Positions 60,283-64,000 of a DNA stretch of 64,000 nt are shown here, piece after piece. Source of the DNA: Hyalella azteca (Eukaryota; Arthropoda; Malacostraca; Amphipoda; Hyalellidae); NCBI RefSeq assembly GCF_000764305.2, contig NW_025947732.1:1613-65612 (forward strand), written 5' to 3'. The translations under genes and the position numbers were made by a program. The notes under the pieces were generated by a model, which worked only from the letters and a program-made list of their open reading frames with translations, was not told the origin of the DNA and did no database searches. The first letter of the stretch is position 1, and each line of letters begins with the position of its first letter.

Positions 60283-60320
60283 CTGTCTCTTATACACATC
60301 TAGATGTGTATAAGAGACAG
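60283..60320. other. Nextera mate-pair junction adapter (artefact)
   Basis: The same 38 bases as at 36-73: mosaic end and its reverse complement head to head. As at the first site, AATAC precedes it. The sequence to the right (satellite, jockey fragment, foldback) may not be adjacent to the 21-bp satellite in the genome. Confidence 0.97.
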
Positions 60321-60497
60321 GCAGTGACGTTGCACGCGTTCTGATGGTAATTGGATTCTTATGACTGGCGTTGCACACGTTCTAGCAATGATTGGATTCA
60401 TTTGACTGTGACGTTGGACGCGTTCAAGCATTGATTGGATTCTTGTGACTGTTACGTTGGACGCGTTCGAGCGTTGATTGGATTCTTGTTACTGTGA
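60321..60497. repeat. 43-bp tandem repeat, 4 units
   Basis: CGTTGGACGCGTTC followed by ATTGATTGGATTCTTGTGACTG-type sequence recurs at about 60328, 60369, 60412 and 60455. Units are moderately diverged and begin directly at the adapter, so the array may continue elsewhere. Confidence 0.85.
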
Positions 60498-60552
60498 TGA
60501 TGCAAGCAGTTTTTTTTTTAAAGAAACAGCTGTGGCATCTTGCAGAGACTCA

Positions 60553-60975
60553 TCAGTGATGATGATGGAGTGAAAGTGGAAGTGTGCTGGACGTTCCAGA
60601 TTTTTGGGTCCTGCTTTCCAATTTGCTATGTTTACCAGTTAATATATTACCCCTCTGGATTTCCACACTGGCTCCAGCTTGTGCCAGCTTGTAGAGAAGT
60701 CCATCAATCCATATTTTATCAAAGGCTCCCTGCAGATCTATATAGACAACCAAGCATATCTCAGATGCTGCCTGAGCAGTGCGTATGTGACTCTCCAGTC
60801 TAATGAGAACATCCAATGTACTCTGTTGTCGTCTAAATCCACACTGACTTGATGACAGAAGTTTCATGCGGTCTACGATATACTCCAGACGAGCAGCCAC
60901 CAACCGTTCCAGCAGCTTTCCCAGGAAGCCGATAGAGCAGAAGAACCGGCGTCCCCGTGACCCCGTCTGAATCAC
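60553..60975 (-). pseudogene. Jockey-like non-LTR retrotransposon RT fragment
   Basis: The minus-strand frame of about 140 codons shows LGKLLERLVAARLEYIVDRM, SSSQCGFRRQQSTLDVL and VVYIDLQGAFDKIWIDGLLY, the fingers and motif A region of RT from jockey-clade LINEs, with the first catalytic Asp present in YIDL. The expected PISLL before it is degraded, and the YADD box, the rest of RT and ORF1 are missing. It ends in unrelated His-rich sequence. It is a dead 5'- and 3'-truncated copy. Confidence 0.88.
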
Positions 60976-61317
60976 TGCCTCCTTAGGCCGTTTTCGGCAT
61001 CCTTGGGAAGTTGTTCACTGTTGAGTCAAGAAGTTTCGAACTTTTATTCACCACTCCTATCTGTCGATACTGACGAAATTAAATGTCTAATTATATGTAC
61101 TTTATGTATTTGGAAATTGCACAATCAGGCACCCTGGCACAGAGCAAAACAAACTTACGTCCGTCTTCGACCACGGTTCGCCATCCCCCAGCTGACTCTC
61201 TAAGCAGCGCATTTCCAAACAGCTCTGCCCGCAAACGAATTCCGCAAAATGATATTTAACCGGAATTAAAGACTTCAATTGAAGTTTTTACAACGCTTCT
61301 CTTTAACTTCACTTCTT
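60976..61317. other. Non-coding stretch
   Basis: No gene seen. The first part may be further degraded jockey sequence (minus-strand words with frameshifts). Confidence 0.45.
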
Positions 61318-61832
61318 GACTCAATCGACAATTCTACGGACCCGCCTGCGAACTCGCGCAACTGGGATACTCATAATTCCTTCAATCGGATCTGTATGAA
61401 TTTTTTAATGTGAGTATTTATTATCGATACGCTGCCGCAGGAATTATTACAAATTTTTACATCAATTATTTTTTAATTAAAACCAATAAACGTATTTTTA
61501 AGCAACTGGGACACTCATAATTCCTTCAATACTTAACGGATCTGCACGAATTTTGGAATGTGAGTATTAATTATCGATACGCTGCCGCAGGAATTATTAC
61601 AGATTTTTTACATGACTTATTATTAGGTTAGGTTGGGTTAGGTTAAGTTAGGTTAGGAAATAATTCATGTAAAAATCTTTAATAATTCCTGCGGCAGCGT
61701 ATCGATAATTAATACTCGCATGCCAAAATTCATACAGATCCGTTAAATACTGAAGGAATTATGAGTGTCCCAGTTGCGCGAGTCCGCAAGCGAGTTTGAA
61801 GGTGGGTCCGTAGAATTGTCGATTGAGTCACT
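61318..61832. mobile_element. Foldback element: two direct copies and one inverted copy
   Basis: A block of about 110-145 bases with ACTCATAATTCCTTCAAT, ATTATCGATACGCTGCCGCA and GGAATTATTACA occurs at 61318-61462, again at 61503-61618, and inverted at 61664-61832. The second and third copies are close reverse complements around a 45-base centre and could form a long hairpin. The outer flanks (ACTCAATCGACAATTCTACG / its complement) are also inverted. No coding capacity. Confidence 0.85.
61623..61657 (+). repeat. Interstitial TTAGG telomere-type array, 7 units
   Basis: TTAGG TTAGG TTGGG TTAGG TTAAG TTAGG TTAGG: five exact and two variant copies of the ancestral arthropod telomere unit, lying at the centre of the foldback element. 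Confidence 0.85.
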
Positions 61833-61837
61833 TCTTG

Positions 61838-61985
61838 CCTGTTTGTCTGTCTGCTACAAATCTTGTAATCGAAATTTAATACACTTCTACTTATCCAATC
61901 GATCTGAAATTTTGCGTGAAGTTGGAGACAATGCATGAATCAAATGACAAAATAAATAATTTTAAGAATAATTTTTTTTTTCCAA
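61838..61985 (+). repeat. Dispersed repeat family, partial copy C
   Basis: GTCTGTCTGCTACAAATCTT, then AATACACTTCTAC, GATCTGAAATTTTGCGTGAA and GACAATGCATGAATCAAATG match the start of the copy at 62013 in direct orientation. It follows the foldback element without a gap. Confidence 0.72.
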
Positions 61986-62012
61986 TATTAAAATAACTGA
62001 AAACATAATTTT

Positions 62013-62272
62013 GTCAGTTACAAATCTTATAATTGATATTTGACACACTTTTAACTGTCTAATTGATATGAAATTTTGCACACTTGTATGAAGTTGGAGG
62101 CAATGCATGAATAAATTGACAGAATAAATAATTTCGAAAAAAATTTATTTATTAAAAAATTGAAAAATTAATTTTTTCAATAAATGAAAATAAAATTTGA
62201 AATTCATTGTACATATGTAACATTGGAAACACTGGATTCTTTAGAAGTGTTGTCTTTAAAAAGTAATTTTTA
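62013..62272 (+). repeat. Dispersed repeat family, copy B
   Basis: Direct relative of 61838-61985 and reverse complement of 55591-55870: GTCAGTTACAAATCTTATAA, TGAAATTTTGCACACTTGTA, GGCAATGCATGAATAAATTG, ending GTGTTGTCTTTAAAAAGTAA. Non-coding. Confidence 0.78.
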
Positions 62273-64000
62273 AACGTATATTATTTATTCGATAAAAATA
62301 TGTCTTACAACAATTAAGTGAATAATCACGTATGTGATTAGAGTATGTAATGTACGTATCAGAATTCTCAAATTATGTTTACCGATGGCCTTATTGTTGG
62401 AACGTGTAAATCCATTGCGTATTACTCGAAACTCGCGTCCTGTTAACTTTACGCGCACGAACTCTTGCAAGAGCTTTTACCTAACCCTGCCATTACTTAA
62501 GACCTAATTACTTGAAGCTACTTTTATATCATGTAAAAAGAATAATATATGTACGTTATACAAAAAACGTGCGGCTTTTGTACCAGTACAACACAGGCTG
62601 TGACATTTCGATAGCTATCATTTTTGGGTTGCAGAATTGCATTTTAATCTCCCGGAATTTATTTGTTAAGCTATAAGCGTCTAGGTGCGTCTTCGTAGCC
62701 ATAGTGTACAGTAGCTCTTCCTGCGATTCGGAACAGATTTTCACGATGGTAAAAGATGGAAAAGACAATGACAAAATTAATATCAATAAAGTGAAAAATT
62801 ATAAACTTTCTGGGTTCTTGAGAAGATTGAAGTTAATAAAGGAAATAATCACTGGAAATCGGTTTGGCATCCTTACAAATTTTTTTTACATTTTTTTCTG
62901 ATTTTTCTTACATTAAATTGAAAGCGCCATTGCGTTATGTGGGCGTTTGAGGGAATCACAAACATTATTCCACTCTCGACAGCTATTGTATTATTGTATA
63001 CTATATACGCTGGTAAATGGTAATACCGCCTTCAACTCGGGCAAAATTTTAACTTTGGTACCAATTTATTCACCAATTGGTAATTGTTTGAGAGTGAAAA
63101 TTTTAAATACTTTTCCTTCCATTCAAACGACTTTAGGTTGAAAATTAACTGGATTGTATTTTTGGGCACGAGCGACGAATGTTCTTTACCCGATGGACCT
63201 CAGATTGACAATGAAGTTGTCTGCTGTCTCGAGACGTCACATATAGGGGTTTGTCCAATTTCGTATCCACAATACGGGACTATATAAAGTCTGGTCTCAA
63301 AATTCGTCTTCCTCATCGATTTTCTTGGAAATTTCGATTGAACTTGTTGAACATGTCGGACTGGTAATACGCCCATCATGTCTACGCCACTTGCATGGAT
63401 CCCTGGGATCCCCGCTACTGGCGAGCGTAACAGGACCTCACTAGATCTATAGTGAGGCCTGAGCTGAGCCGAAGAGAGGCGCCGCCCCCAAAGAGGGGGA
63501 AGAGATTTATCGCATTCTTGCGGTTACTCTTCTGTGGCTGTTACAGGCCACGCGGCGAGAGCGACGGTGGCCCGTGAATGGTAGCACCCAATTCTTGAGG
63601 AGTTGGGGCGCTGCCTTCACCTGGCTACTGCTTTGCTCTTGGGGGAAGGGAGTTAGGGGGGAAGGGGGTCCTTCGGGACCCAAAAAATAAAACATCCTGC
63701 TGGGGAGCTGGCGCGGAATACTTTCCGTGCCAGAGCTCCAGTTTCCAGGAAAGCTCTAATGCAAGCTGTGACTGGAGCTTTACTGCCTTTTGGATTTGTA
63801 CGATTCTCGTGAAATGAATTATTTTGTTAACAGAAAACACAATCAAGCTTCGAGTTTCTAAAATTATTAATAATACGTCACATTTGAGCTGCGAGATTTC
63901 AGTAATGAGCAGGAATTTTCCGATATTTCTGGGGAGGCTGCGTTTATTAGAATCCTATGAATCTAAAAAGGATCCTTTGGAAACACTTAGATCTAGGGCG
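62273..64000. other. Non-coding right end with a GC-rich block
   Basis: No gene recognised. 63360-63760 is clearly more GC-rich than its flanks, with purine-rich runs (GGGGGAAGGGAGTTAGGGGG), and probably belongs to an inserted element such as a retrotransposon untranslated region; I cannot classify it. Minus-strand frames in it match nothing known to me. Confidence 0.45.

Noticed and set aside
63084..63287. Small Cys-containing frame (CSLPDG...VVCCLE...GVCP) that might be a secreted peptide
   Set aside because: It starts at TTG, has no signal peptide, and only five cysteines without a family spacing I know; too weak to call.

Overview
The window is eukaryotic and AT-rich, with long introns, many decayed retroelements and satellites, and few long reading frames. 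An Inr+DPE core promoter, BEL/Pao and copia retroelements, and a short TTAGG (arthropod telomere unit) tract all point to an arthropod. I cannot name the species. Two 38-bp Nextera mate-pair junction adapters (36-73 and 60283-60320) and one N (59619) show this is a draft short-read assembly. Joins at those points should not be trusted as real genomic adjacency.

Layout. 1-73: a decamer repeat and the first adapter. 74-3052: a 5'-truncated but open BEL/Pao polyprotein (RT, RNase H, integrase), followed by a putative 3' LTR. 3.7-20.1 kb: AT-rich non-coding DNA with a palindromic dispersed repeat, a 188-bp MITE candidate, a decamer repeat, a candidate promoter with first exon (12473-12564) and a 63-bp satellite. 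20156-41777: one plus-strand gene, assembled here from seven exons whose phases all agree, encoding a 778-residue rhodopsin-like GPCR. 42-58 kb: AT-rich DNA with no convincing gene, but with a perfect 81-bp inverted repeat carrying a hammerhead-like core and a 338-bp solo LTR with a target-site duplication. 58.2-59.8 kb: a 21-bp satellite of 65 consecutive units that look identical. After the second adapter: a jockey-like RT fragment, a foldback structure around seven TTAGG-type units, and copies of a dispersed repeat.

The GPCR gene is the main content. It keeps the class A frame: Asn1.50, Pro2.59, the TM3 Cys exactly 25 residues before the Arg of the DRY position, the ECL2 Cys, Pro5.50 and Pro6.50. 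It has lost most activation-switch residues: Asp2.50 is Asn, DRY is LRY, CWxP is CLLP and NPxxY is TAALH. It has a long Ser/His-rich tail encoded by one 1.1-kb last exon. Two of its splice junctions have become tandem repeats. The donor of exon 3 is repeated about every 131 bp. The acceptor of exon 6 is part of a 52-bp unit repeated about 44 times directly upstream of the exon, giving a field of decoy 3' splice sites. The last intron carries a decayed antisense copia element whose primer-binding site matches the anticodon region of initiator tRNA-Met.
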